Origin: Cafeteria roenbergensis
Lineage: Eukaryota; Sar; Bigyra; Bicosoecida; Cafeteriaceae
Assembly: GCA_008330645.1 (NCBI GenBank)
Contig: VLTN01000060.1
Span: 1 to 64,000 of the forward strand
Length of the DNA: 64,000 bases
Direction: 5' to 3'
The notes beneath the pieces are model-generated. The model was not told where the DNA came from. It searched no databases and worked only from the letters and a program-made list of their open reading frames with translations. Made by a program: the position numbers and the translations under genes. Numbering within the stretch: position 1 is the first letter of the stretch; every line of letters begins with the position of its first letter. This document shows, piece after piece, positions 50,833-60,929 of the stretch.

Positions 50833-50891
<59 letters not shown>

Positions 50892-51815
50892 GGCAGGCTT
50901 GCGCTGACGCATGCCAGCTGCACCGCTGGAAGCTGCATCGGCAGCCTCAGGCACCGGGTGCGACGGCGCATTGTCGGGGACAGGCGAGTCCAGCCCAGAC
51001 AGCCCCATTTGCAAGCCCTTGTCCGCCGGGAAGCCGGTGCCGGGCACGCCCACGCAGAGCAACGTGCACACGACGACTGAGAGAGCCGCTGCGAGGACTG
51101 CGAGCGCGCCAACGCTCGCTGAGAAGGCGGCTTCCGGGAAATGGCGGCGCTGCTGCGCGGCCACCTCGGTAAGCGAGGCGTGGACCTTGGCCACAGCAAC
51201 GAAGCAGTCGATCTCCAGATTCGGCGGGATGACCGCGGGCGCGTTGGACTCGAGCTCCGCGGCAGCCATGTCGTCCATGGCCGTCATCACGGGAAGCAAG
51301 TCGTTGCGGAGGGTCTCCACCGCTTGCCCCGCTTCGCGCTTCACAACAGTGCGGGCCACGTCGGCAGCCATTGCAAGACCAGAGCCTGCGCATGGATGGG
51401 AGGGGTTTTGGGGGTGGGGGGCGCACAGGGGAGCGCCTGGATCGCGATGCGCAGCGCCCGCCTTGCTGCAGCGGCTGCATCCCGCCGCAAAGCACAGCCA
51501 CGCACGGAGCGCCGTCGGAACCAAGCTGGCCGGCGCACTCGACTCACGGTCAATGCCCGTGAGCAAGTTGGTCAGGCATAGCGCCGCAGCTGCGACCAGA
51601 AGGGCCGAAACAATCGTCACACCACGGCGCGCCGTGTTGCCGCAGATGAAGCGGAGGGTGTTCCGGAGCACCGGAGCTGCGCAGCGGGGGATGGGGGAGG
51701 GGCAGGCAAGGAAGCAGTGGAGGCGGGGACCCGCATTGGGGACGGGTGAGGCGGCCGCGTTCAGGAGGGGGGCGGGGAGAGCGTCAGCGGCGCATTCGCG
51801 AAAGCCAGTTGCCAT
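49752..51815 (-). CDS. Uncharacterised multi-pass membrane protein
   Basis: From the ATG at 51815, exons 51815-51548 and 51385-49752 give about 633 residues. The 162-bp intron (GTGAGT...GCGCAG) is a multiple of three without a stop. Membrane segments: VTIVSALLVAAAALCLTNLL near the N-terminus, VGALAVLAAALSVVVCTLL in the middle, FLWLLVLGTGLVEAIGAGYI, and ILFMAAAIVIFVTLQL near the C-terminus. A soluble region of about 250 residues lies between the last two and could be lumenal or extracellular. A run of about 18-19 Ser, coded by a CTG/CAG repeat, lies in the loop before the third. No family was recognised. Confidence 0.6.
50835..50890. repeat. CTG/CAG triplet repeat (about 18-19 units)
   Basis: The longest perfect triplet run in the window, translated as polyserine (AGC) in the minus-strand membrane-protein gene. 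Confidence 0.95.
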
Positions 51816-51838
51816 CCGCGGAGCAAAGCGAGGGTTCT

Positions 51839-52656
51839 TCAATGTCGGCGGTCCAGCGACACCGCGCGGCCGTTGGCGCTCGGCGGGCCATACACGCGCC
51901 CCGATTCTCTGTTCCGCTCGTCAATAGCCAGCGCGGGCGCGTGGGTCGCGGCCTCACCAGGCACGGGGGGCACGTCCTCTTTCGCCGACGGCATCCTGAA
52001 CGAGCCGTCAATGTACTTCCGAGTGGCCAGCAGGTGCCTGACGGTCGGGAACACACGGTGCTCGCTTTGAGACAAGGGCATCCACACGCCCAGGTCACTG
52101 CGGGCGAGGCGCTGGTGGGTCTTCACGTCGCGCTTCACCGTGTTGGAGTACGTAATGATCACGCCGTGCGGGAAAGCGGGCGTGGAGGACTGCCAGGTGA
52201 TGTAGGACCGCATCGGCTGTCCCTCGAGCGCCTTGATTGCCTGGCGCTCGTTCACCACGCCAGGCATGAAGTTGGCCGACGGAAGGTCCGTTCCCATGGC
52301 GCCCGCGCCCAGGAGTCGGTGTGGCGCGCCTGTCGGCCCGCCAGCCGAAGCAGAGCCGCGCCGAGCAACCCATGCGAACGCGCCGGTGCGCACCGGCCGC
52401 GGCTGCCCGATGAGTCGCCTGGAGGCCCCTGGTCGGCGTCAGCTACTGCTGCTTGATGCGGCACGGGGGGCGGGAGCGCGGCAGGGCGCTCGTGCTCCGG
52501 CTCGAGCAGCGCGCGGAGCACCTTCAGCGACACGTCCAAATACGTGGCGGGAGCAGAAGGAGCTTTGCCGGCCAGCCATTTTCCTGCAGCGCTCTCAGCG
52601 CTCGTGTGAGCCAACCGTGAGAGTCGGGGCTGCGGCCACCATCCTTGCACAATCAT
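51839..52656 (-). CDS. Hypothetical protein, probably two exons
   Basis: From the ATG at 52656 a good coding frame runs for about 100 codons (helical, with TYLDVSLKVLRALLEPEHER). It then seems to pass into a second frame that runs from about 52330 to the stop at 51839 and carries well-composed sequence (ALEGQPMRSYITWQSSTPAF, RYVFPT-type basic stretches, HLLATRKYIDGSF). An intron near 52420-52340 (GTGCGC...GACAG) would connect them but is not certain. A second choice is a shorter protein from the ATG at 52297. I do not recognise the family. It lies directly downstream of MIS12 on the same strand. Confidence 0.5.
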
Positions 52657-52777
52657 GTTCAGCGGGTCCTCGAACACGCACTCAAACGCACAGCACCAGC
52701 ATCAGCTACGCTGCACAGCCTGGCCGGCAAACGAAGATGGGGGGGGGGGTTGGCTAGCTGCCGACGCAGACCCAGTG

Positions 52778-54092
52778 TCACCCGCTGCCCAGAAGTGCCG
52801 CTGCGGCGTCCTTTGCTGCGGCGCCGGTCACTCCGCTGCTTGCCTGGGAGTCCGCCTCGAACCCGGCTCTGACGTCCCCAAACGTGGCCGCCCCTGCCGT
52901 GCCTGCCCCGCCAATGGTGGACCTGCGCCTGCTGTCGCTCCTGGACGCCTTGGCAAGGCTCTCGCACAGCTCATCGAGGCGGCGTGCGCGGTTGACGACT
53001 GCCGTCACAGCGGCTGCGGCGCTGTCCTCGGCGGCGGTCGGGTCTGCCGCTGCCCCAGCGCCGTGGAGTGCGGCAGCTGCGTTGCCCAGGGCCACGCCCG
53101 CCTCCCTCAGGCGGGGGAGTCGCTTTTCGCACAGCCTCTTGGCGGTGAGGAGCGCCCTGCGCGTGCGCCGGGCCTGCGAGAACCCCCAGCACGAGTAGGA
53201 AGGGTCGAGGCCAGAGCGGGGGCACACGGGCCGTTGGGTCGGGCGCGACGGATGGGGAGGGGAAGGCAGGGCGGGTTGCCAAGGCACACGGGGCGGCCAC
53301 TGGCCCCTCCCCAAAGGAGAAAGGCGCCACGTCGAGCGCGCTGGCGGGCTGAGCCGGGCGGCAAGCGGGCGGGGCGGCAAGCGAGCGGCCGGTGAAACGC
53401 GGCCGACAAACCAGGAAAACAAGCCTCACGTTCATGAGGCGCGTCTGGAGGGCCTCGACGTCCACGCGTGCTTCCTCCAGCTGGGCAGCCGTCGCTCGCG
53501 AGCCGGACACAGGCAGCGTCCCCTCTTCGGGCTGGCGGGCAGCCACCACGTCATCGATCACCACGCCGTCCGGGATCCGGAAGATGTTCTTTAGCACGTA
53601 GACCTCGAACTTGTCCACGTTTTCGTCGAACGTGGACCGAAGCCGGTCGACCAAGGTGTCGCAACCGCGGTGAAGCTCGGCGCTCTCGTCTTCGCTGAGG
53701 CCCGACTCCCCCAGATCCTGCGAGCGATTGCCGACACATCAGGCACACCCTCAAGCTTTGCGGTTTGATTTCGGGCGCGCAAGTGAGAGTTCCGCGCTGG
53801 CCGGGGCGTTTGCAGTGGGCCCGCTCACGCTGCGAAGGACCCGCTCGAAGGAGTCCATGCCGTCCGCGATATAGTCGTCAATGCAGTTGTACACTGCACG
53901 CGCAAGGCGGGCGGTGAGGGTTGGGAGGGCGGTCGTTCGCGGTCGGGGCGGAGGCGGCAAGCGCGAGCGCAGCAACGGTGGCGAACTGGCCGAGCGCTCA
54001 CCGTCCTCCACGAACGAGACGGGCTCGAACCCGAGCAAGCGCGCCTCGGCGGTCGAGGGCTGCTGCGAGTCCGCGGGGGGAAGCGATGCCAT
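52778..54092 (-). CDS. MIS12: Kinetochore protein MIS12 (Mtw1) homologue
   Basis: Four exons (54092-54002, 53893-53829, 53717-53430, 53173-52778) with GTGAG...CAG introns splice in frame to 279 residues. MIS12 is part of the MIND/MIS12 complex linking centromeric chromatin to the NDC80 complex. The N-terminus EARLLGFEPVSFVEDG, followed across the first intron by YNCIDDYIADGMDSFERVL, matches the family's head helices. FDENVDKFEVYVLKNIFRIP is the highly conserved core motif of MIS12 proteins. The remainder is helical coiled coil, as expected, with an Ala/Ser-rich tail. MIS12 is divergent and often missed, so the motif match across spliced exons is good support. Confidence 0.85.
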
Positions 54093-54333
54093 TGGCCCCG
54101 CTGGCGCTCCGGGCGCGCTGGCACTGGCGGCGAGAGTGCGTGCTTGGCCGTGCAGCCGGCGGGGGGAGCGACCGCTCTGCTGGCGGCTGGGGCGCATCGC
54201 GCACCGTTGCGCGCGGCGGACCGCACGGCCCGACAGCACCGGCGCGAATTGCGTTCGGGATCGTTTCGCAGGCGTCGGTGCGCGCTCAGTTGGGGGGTCC
54301 AATCACTCGCGGTCCAGCCAAACAAAACACGGG

Positions 54334-56512
54334 TCAGCAGCACGACCTACTGCTCCTTGAGCTAGCCCCGCATGCCTTGCCCAGCAGGATGGCTCGGACC
54401 TCCTCCAGGGGCAGGCCTTGCGTTTCGGGAAGGAGGAGCCCGAACCACACGGCCGAGGCCAGCGCGTAGCAGGCGGAAATAAAGAACGCGCCGTACGCGT
54501 GCAGCGCCGAAACGAGCGACAGGAATGAGGCCGACACCACCATGTTGGCGGTCCAGTTGGTGGCAGTTGCGATTGCGTTCCCCGCAGCCCGCGCGCGCGT
54601 GGGGAAGAGGTCCCCCTGGAGCACCCACGGCACCGAGCCGAGCCCGGGAGCGAAGGCCACAAGGAACGCCACGCTCGCGCTGAAGACCCACCACCCCAGC
54701 TCTGCATCCGAGGGGCCGCGCAAGGCACGAGCCTCCGTGCTGGGAGGGCATCCCGACGCCATCCACGTCCACCCCGGCTCGCCAAGCAGCGCCGTCACGT
54801 TCACTCCGGGCCGAGGCCCGACTTCGTCGCCCGGGACGCAGGCGCCGCTCGCTGCCCAGCCCAGCGGGCCCTGCAGCACTGAAGCGAACCCGCAGTCCGT
54901 CTGCGCGGTGCAGTACGCGCAGAGGGGGATGCCCTGTCCGCACGGGGCCGCAGCAGCGGCCACCGCGGGCGACCCCGCGTCTCTCACGATGAAGGCCCCA
55001 GCAGCCGCCGCCAGGGTCACAGCCGCGCCCACGGACGACCAGACCATCAGCGGTCTCCGCCCCGCCCGCTCCACGAGCAGAGCTGCCGCTGCGCTCCCGA
55101 GGAAGTTGACGCCAGCGACCGCGGCGGCTAGCCAGATTGCCGCGCTGGTGCTGAACCCGGCCTGCCGCAGGAGGGAGGCGCTGTAGTACATGGCGATGTT
55201 CACGCCTGCGAAGGCCGGGCGCGCGCGCGCGCGCGTGGGCGAGGGGCGGGGCAGGGGGTGGTTGGCGGCAAGGCCGGGAGGAAGGAGGGAGTGTGGGGCG
55301 GAGCGTGGCTGCGCAGTGCAGTCGGCCGTCGCACCGAGCAGCGGTGTCGGCCGAGGGCCGAGCTGACAGCAACCGAACAGCGGGGGCAACCGCGGAGACC
55401 TCACCTCCAAGCTGCTGCGCCAGCTGCGCCGAGGCGGACAGCACCATCGCCCAGCGCAGCGCCGGGTCCGACGTGCACAGCAGCTGCCGAACGCTGAGTG
55501 CGCCAGCTCCGCCGCGCACGGACGCGCGGATCGCGGCCAGCTCCGCAACGACGGCAGGTGACCTCGCGGCGCTCGACAGCCTGCCGCGCGCACGACGGCG
55601 AGCCGCGGGCGCGGACGCCCCGGCTCTGCCGGCGTCGGCGTCGGCGTCGGACTCGATGTCGCTGTCGAGCCGCGCGTCGGGGAGCAGTTCGTCCGCCGCC
55701 GTGCTGGCCTCGCGCGCCGGCAGGATTGCGGCGGTTTCCGAAGGGGCTTCCTCCGGAGCGCCCTCGATACAGTCCGCGCCCGGGGGGTCCTTGTCGTCGG
55801 CCGAACCGCTGCCCGCGGAGATCGGCGCTGGTTCTGCTCGAAGGCTCTGCTCCCCACGAAGGTAGCTGAGTGCAGAGCCGGCCTCCGTCAGGCGGCCGCA
55901 CATGGCAAGGAACCTCGGCGACTCGGGCACGAAGAACAAGGCGAAGAGCTGGAACGCGCCTGGAACGGCGCCAAGCCCCAGCATCCAGCGCCAGCTGCCC
56001 GGCAGGTCCTGCACGAGGGCGTCAACCAGGGCAGCAACGACCTGGCCCCCGGTGATGCACATGGTGTTCACCGCGATGAGCCACCCGCGGTCGCGCGAGC
56101 GGGCGCTCTCGGCCAGGTACACGGGCGTCACGGCGCTCGAGGCGCCGATGGCCAAGCCCACGACAAACCTCCCCAGAAGAAGCACCCACAGCGACGGCGC
56201 CAGGCCCAGGACCGCGCAGCCCACCACGAAAATTGCGGACGCGATGGCCAGCGCGGGCCGCCGGCCAAGGGCATTGGCAATGCTCGCCCCAAGCAGCGAG
56301 CTGATCAGCGCCCCCAGCGTCGTGGCCGCAACCACCAGCTCCTGGTCCGTGTCTGAGAGCCGCAGCTCGTCAGCTATCTTCAGAATAGCCCCCGAAATGA
56401 CCCCGGTGTCGTATCCGAACTGCAGGCCCGACAGCGCAGCGGCGCTGACCACTGCAGCCAGCGCGGCCCACTCGGTGGGCCCGCGCTCGCGTTCCCCAGC
56501 GGGACCCCGCAT
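54334..56512 (-). CDS. MFS sugar transporter, HMIT/SLC2A13-like proton myo-inositol symporter
   Basis: Exons 56512-55405 and 55205-54334 splice in frame to 659 residues. Major facilitator, sugar-porter family at a membrane. ALSGLQFGYDTGVISGA is TM1; GRRPALA, a PVYLAE motif, PESPRFL and a C-terminal LPETQGLPLEEV are family signatures. Two features point to the HMIT subtype: a long cytosolic loop after TM6, and a Cys-rich extracellular loop between TM9 and TM10 (CGQGIPLCAYCTAQTDCGF, CVPGD) matching the extended loop of SLC2A13. VPWVLQGDLFPTRAR fits the TM10 region. Substrate assignment to inositol is by similarity only. It is head-to-head with PRMT5, 220 bp apart. Confidence 0.88.
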
Positions 56513-56732
56513 GTCGGCATTCACTATCGCGCCGGGAAGAGGCGCAGCGCAGGGCCGCGGGTCGGTTCGAGCTGTCGGGCTAGGCCTCCGGGTTTCGGTG
56601 TTTGCAGTGGCCGACTGACTGCCCCCGGCCTGCAAACCAACAACCAACAAACAACCAATGGCGCGGGCAGAGCCCCTGCGCCGCTGCCCTTCGCGAGCCC
56701 ACGACGCCTCGCCGCCGCCGCCACAAGTCGCC
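56513..56732. promoter_or_regulatory. Bidirectional promoter of the transporter and PRMT5
   Basis: 220 bp between divergent ATGs, with an AACCAACAA repeat (about 56636-56657) that is the most AT-rich part. No TATA box was seen. Confidence 0.55.
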
Positions 56733-59332
56733 ATGGCGTCGAAGAGCCTTGTTGCCGGCATCGACTGCCATTGCGTGCCGGACCTGCCGGACGCAATCGG
56801 GGATGTGAGGCCATCCCGCCGCAGCGCGTCGCGCTTCCGCCTTGCGCCACACCTTCCCCCCGGCACCCGCACCCTTGCCGCGAGCTCGCCCCGCGCGCCT
56901 CGGACATTCTTTGAGTCTTCCCCCGCAGGCGGTCGGAGAGAGCTTCGAGTTCGTGCTGGCGCCCCTCTTCCACCCGAGGATGCACCGCGACACGGCAGGA
57001 GTGTCCGACAAGCGCGAAGGACCTGCAACCCGTGAGCCCGCCAGGCGGCGGAACCGGCCGGCGTCCGCGGGGCTGTGACGAGTGGCGCCCTGCGCACGGC
57101 TGCAGTGCCACGAAGGTCTGCTTTGGGACAGCGGGCGGGTTGGGGGGGAAAGGGACCCGGGCCGTCCCGGCCTTGAGCTCGTGCCCCCGCGAGACCTCTG
57201 CGCAATGCATCCTGCTCTCGCTCGCGCGGCCGCTCGCAGGCAGTGACATGGTGCTGGACAGCTCCGCGTGGTCGACCAGCGTGGTGGGAAAGGCCAGCCC
57301 GTGGCTGGACCTGGACAGCCCCTGCGAGGCCATCCGGCGTGATTCGGAGGCCTGCCTCAAGCAGGAGGTCGCGTGGGCGTCCCACCTCGGCGTGCCGGCC
57401 GTGTGCGTGCGCCTCCCGGCGCGGCCCGGCTGCGCCAACCTGGCCCGCGCCCTCAACGCCGTGGTCCAGCAGTCAGACTACATCCACTTTTGGGTTCGCG
57501 TTCCCGTGACGTGGGAGTGCGCCGGCACGGACGCCGGTCCCGGCGCCGACGTCGCGGGCGCGGCAGGAGCCGCCGCCGCTCCTCGCGTGGCCACTGACGC
57601 CGCGGGCCTCGCCGCCGTCCACACCGCCTCGCGCGAAGGCGCCACGCAGGAGGCCACCACCGTCGCCGAGAGCCTCGCAGCCATCGCCTCCTCCGCCTCC
57701 GCCCAGCCGGCGGTCGCCCTCGCGCCCGGCGCGTGCATCGTCGTGCCCCCGGCCCTCCCCGAGCCGTCCACTGGCGCCGTCCCTCTCGCCACCAACGCCC
57801 CGGCCGCGGCAGCGTCCTCCCGCTCCGCCGCCTCCTCCGCCTCCTCCGCCTCATCGGGCGCGGACTCCCACCCCGTCGTGACCCTGCCCCGCACGGGCGC
57901 GCCAGCCACGCCCGTCGCGGCCGCCGCCGCCGCCGCCGCCTCGGCCCCTATCTGCCCCCGCCGCCCCGCCACGGACCCCTGGGAGGCCTGGAACACGCTC
58001 CGCGCCCTCACCGGGTTCAACCCCCAGGTGTCCGCCTGCCTCGAGCTCACGAGGGAGCTGCCCTCCCCCGCCCACATCCGCCGCTGGCTCGGCGAGCCGG
58101 TCAAGGCTCTGGTCATCCCCACCTGGGTGTTCGTTACCAACCGCCGCGGCTTCAGCGTGCTCCCCCGCGCCCACCAGGCCGTTGTGCAGAGCTTCATGCG
58201 CCACAAGGCGCAGATCGTGGTCACCGGCCGTCCCGGCGGCGTGCCCGACGGCAACGGCATCTCCACCACTGTCTACGCCCCCTACCTCGAGTACCTCTCC
58301 CACCTCGCCTCCAAGCTGCCCGAGTTCACGGACAAGGACGACTTCGAGGAGCCTTACTACGACTACCTGCAGGCCCCGCTGCAGCCGCTGATGGACAACC
58401 TCGAGTCCTCCACGTACGAGACGTTCGAGCGGGACCCTATCAAATACGAGCTGTACGGCGAGGCCGTCAGGCGCGCCCTCTTGGACCGACCCGCGGACTC
58501 GGAGACGGTGCTCATGGTGGTGGGCGCCGGCCGCGGGCCCCTCGTGCGCCGCTCCCTCGCCGCCGCCGCCGCCTCCGGGCGCACCCTGCGCGTCTACGCT
58601 GTGGAGAAGAACCCCAACGCCGTCATCACGCTGCGCAACCTGGTCCGTGAGCAGGGCTGGACCAACGTCACCATCGTCTCTCACGACATGCGCACCTGGG
58701 AGGCCCCGGAGAAGGCGGACATCCTCGTCAGCGAGCTGCTCGGCTCCTTCGGCGACAACGAGCTCAGCCCCGAGTGCCTCGACGGCGCGCAAAAGTTCCT
58801 CAAGGAGGGCGGCATCAGCATCCCGGCGTCCTACACGTCCTTCGCGGCGCCAGTCATGTCCAGCAAGCTCTGGAACGAGGTCAAGGGCTACAAGGAGGCG
58901 ACGTCCTTCGAGACGGGGTACGTGGTGCGCATGCACAACTTCACCGAGCTTGCCACCCCCCAGCCCTGCCACTCCTTCGTGCACCCCAACCGCACCGCTG
59001 GCAAGATCGACAACTCCCGCTACAGCGCCAACCGCTTCACCGCCGCGTCCTCCGCCGTGGTGCACGGTTTCGGCGGGTACTTCGAGTGCGTCCTCTACAA
59101 GGACGTCGTCATGAGCATCAACCCCGCCACGCATTCGGAGGGCATGTTCAGCTGGTTCCCCATCTTCTTCCCCATCAAGCAGCCCTTCTACGTCAGCGAG
59201 GGCGACACCATCGAGCTCCACCTCTGGCGCCGCGACTCCTCCACCAAGGTGTGGTACGAGTGGGCATTCACCGCCCCGGAGGTCACCGAGATCCACAACC
59301 CCGGTGGGCGCTCGTACTGGATCGGCCTCTGA
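56733..59332 (+). CDS. PRMT5: Protein arginine N-methyltransferase 5
   Basis: Type II arginine methyltransferase making symmetric dimethylarginine on histones and Sm proteins. Exons 56733-56804, 56929-57031 and 57240-59332 give 755 residues. The TIM-barrel part is present (FVLAPLFHPRM, GVPAVCVRLP, WLGEPVKALVIPTWVF). So are the catalytic domain motifs VVGAGRGPLVRRSL, YAVEKNPNAVITL, SELLGSFGDNELSPECLDG with both catalytic glutamates, and the terminal NPGGRSYWIGL. DYLQAPLQPLMDNLESSTYE is diagnostic for PRMT5. An Ala/Ser-rich insert of over 100 residues (about 57525-57970) interrupts the barrel before DPWEAWNTLRALTGF, making the protein about 120 residues longer than the human one. Confidence 0.97.
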
Positions 59333-59593
59333 GCGGATGCGTGCCTGCGTGTGCGCGTCCAAGACTGTGTGGTTTCTGAGCCAGCGGGATGCGTGCTTCA
59401 AGACCAGCCGTGCCACTCCCCAGGCCAAAGGGGAAGCGCCCGATGTACGCCCCAAAGCCTGTTCACGCCGCTCACGCCACCGCGGACCTGCAAAACGGCG
59501 CCCGCAGCCGGGACCGGGCCGGTTCGGGCCCTGCAGAGCGAACAGGAAAACTGCTGCCTTGCCGACGCAGTTCGCTGGAGCCCACACGCTGAG

Positions 59594-60601
59594 ATGCGCT
59601 TCGGCATCGCGCTGCTCTCTGTGGCGCTCGTTGCCCTGTCGTGAGCCTGCCGCTGCCAGGGTCCCTGCGCGCGCACGCGAGTCGAGGCGTGGCCAGCGCT
59701 GACTGCGGCACAAGTTTGCTGATGACGGCATCGCACCCCCGCCGCAGGGCCGAAGGCAAGAGCAAGGTGCACCAGCTCACCACCCACACCTTCAACGATG
59801 CTGTGTCGTCTGGGACGTGGATCGTCGCGTTCACGGCGCCCTGGTGAGCTGTTCCGGCTGGGCCCGCAATTGCCGTGGCGCCTTGCCTTTCACCCTCGCC
59901 CCCGCTCGCCCCTAAGCCTGCCATGTCCCGGACTGCCGCCGCCACTCGATCCAAGCAGGTGCGGGCACTGCAAGAAGCTGAAGCCGGAGCTGGAAAAGGC
60001 TGCACAGCTGCTCGACGTGAACATCGGCACAGTGGATGCAACCAACAACCGCGACTTGGCTGTGCGCTTCGGAGTGCACGGCTACCCGACCGTCTTCCAC
60101 ATCAACGAAGACGGGGAGGTGCGCTTCGCAGGAGTGCGCTCTGTGCAGGCAATCCGAAGCTTCGTCACCACACAGTACAAGCACGTGGACCCAATGCCGT
60201 ACTGGACCTCTCCGATGAACCCCATGTGAGCGCGCGGCTGCCACGAACACTCAAAGCCGCAAGCCCTCCTGCCACAGGTACCCCTGCTTGCTCCACTGCT
60301 TGCTGCTCGCATCCCGCCATCACCTCGCCCCTGTTCCCCGCCACGCAGCGCGCTTGCCAAAGCTCGCATCGTCAAGGCGGGCATGTGGGTGGCCTCCTTT
60401 GACGAGCCCATTGCGGATGCCACAGGCATCCCCAAGATGGGCGTGCAGTTTGCATTTGTGCTTCTGGCACTGATGATGGTGGCCTTTGGCGTGGTGGTTG
60501 CAGCCTGGCTATGCTCCACCCAGGGCAAGCCCAGGTACCGCGACTTCTACCGCCAGTATGCCGCCTTGGGGGAAGGCGGCCGGCGGCCCCACCAAGACTG
60601 A
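59594..60601 (+). CDS. Thioredoxin-related transmembrane protein (TMX/PDI family)
   Basis: Four exons (59594-59640, 59748-59843, 59959-60225, 60349-60601) splice in frame to 220 residues. The first exon is a signal peptide (MRFGIALLSVALVALS). A thioredoxin domain follows with active site APWCGHCKK, formed across the second intron, and the cis-Pro loop GYPTVFHI. Near the C-terminus, FAFVLLALMMVAFGVVVAAWL is a membrane anchor with a short cytosolic tail (RRPHQD). This is the layout of TMX1-type ER thiol-disulphide oxidoreductases, although CGHC is the PDI/TMX3 active site rather than the CPAC of TMX1. It probably oxidises or isomerises disulphides in the ER. Confidence 0.9.
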
Positions 60602-60929
60602 GTGGCCATGCGGGCGCGCATCTGGGCCCCGCTTCGTCGCATGGCGAGCTGAGGTCAGGGCCTGCCGCACGCAAGCAGCGCCCGCCGAAACGGCTTTGGG
60701 CGACTCCGTGCGGGGCGCGGGCGTCCGCACGGCATTGCGAGTGCATGGGTGGTTGTCGTAGCGCTGCCCGGGGCACGAGGCACGGCGCCTCGGCGGCAAG
60801 CGCAGCAGCGTTGCGGTTCGGGCCGCGGCCCTTGAGCCCAATGCCGCAGCCCAACGCACAGCACCACGCAGACGCCTCGCTCTTCACGCAAACACGCGGC
60901 CCGAACTGTCGAGGGCTCTTGTTGCGCCG
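60602..60929. other. Convergent 3' spacer
   Basis: 328 bp between the stops of the TMX-like gene (+) and the exonuclease gene (-). GC-rich, no gene seen. Confidence 0.55.

Noticed and set aside
56521-57385. Upstream extension of the transporter frame toward 57385
   Set aside because: It overlaps PRMT5 exons on the other strand, and the transporter's conserved sequence begins at the ATG at 56512.
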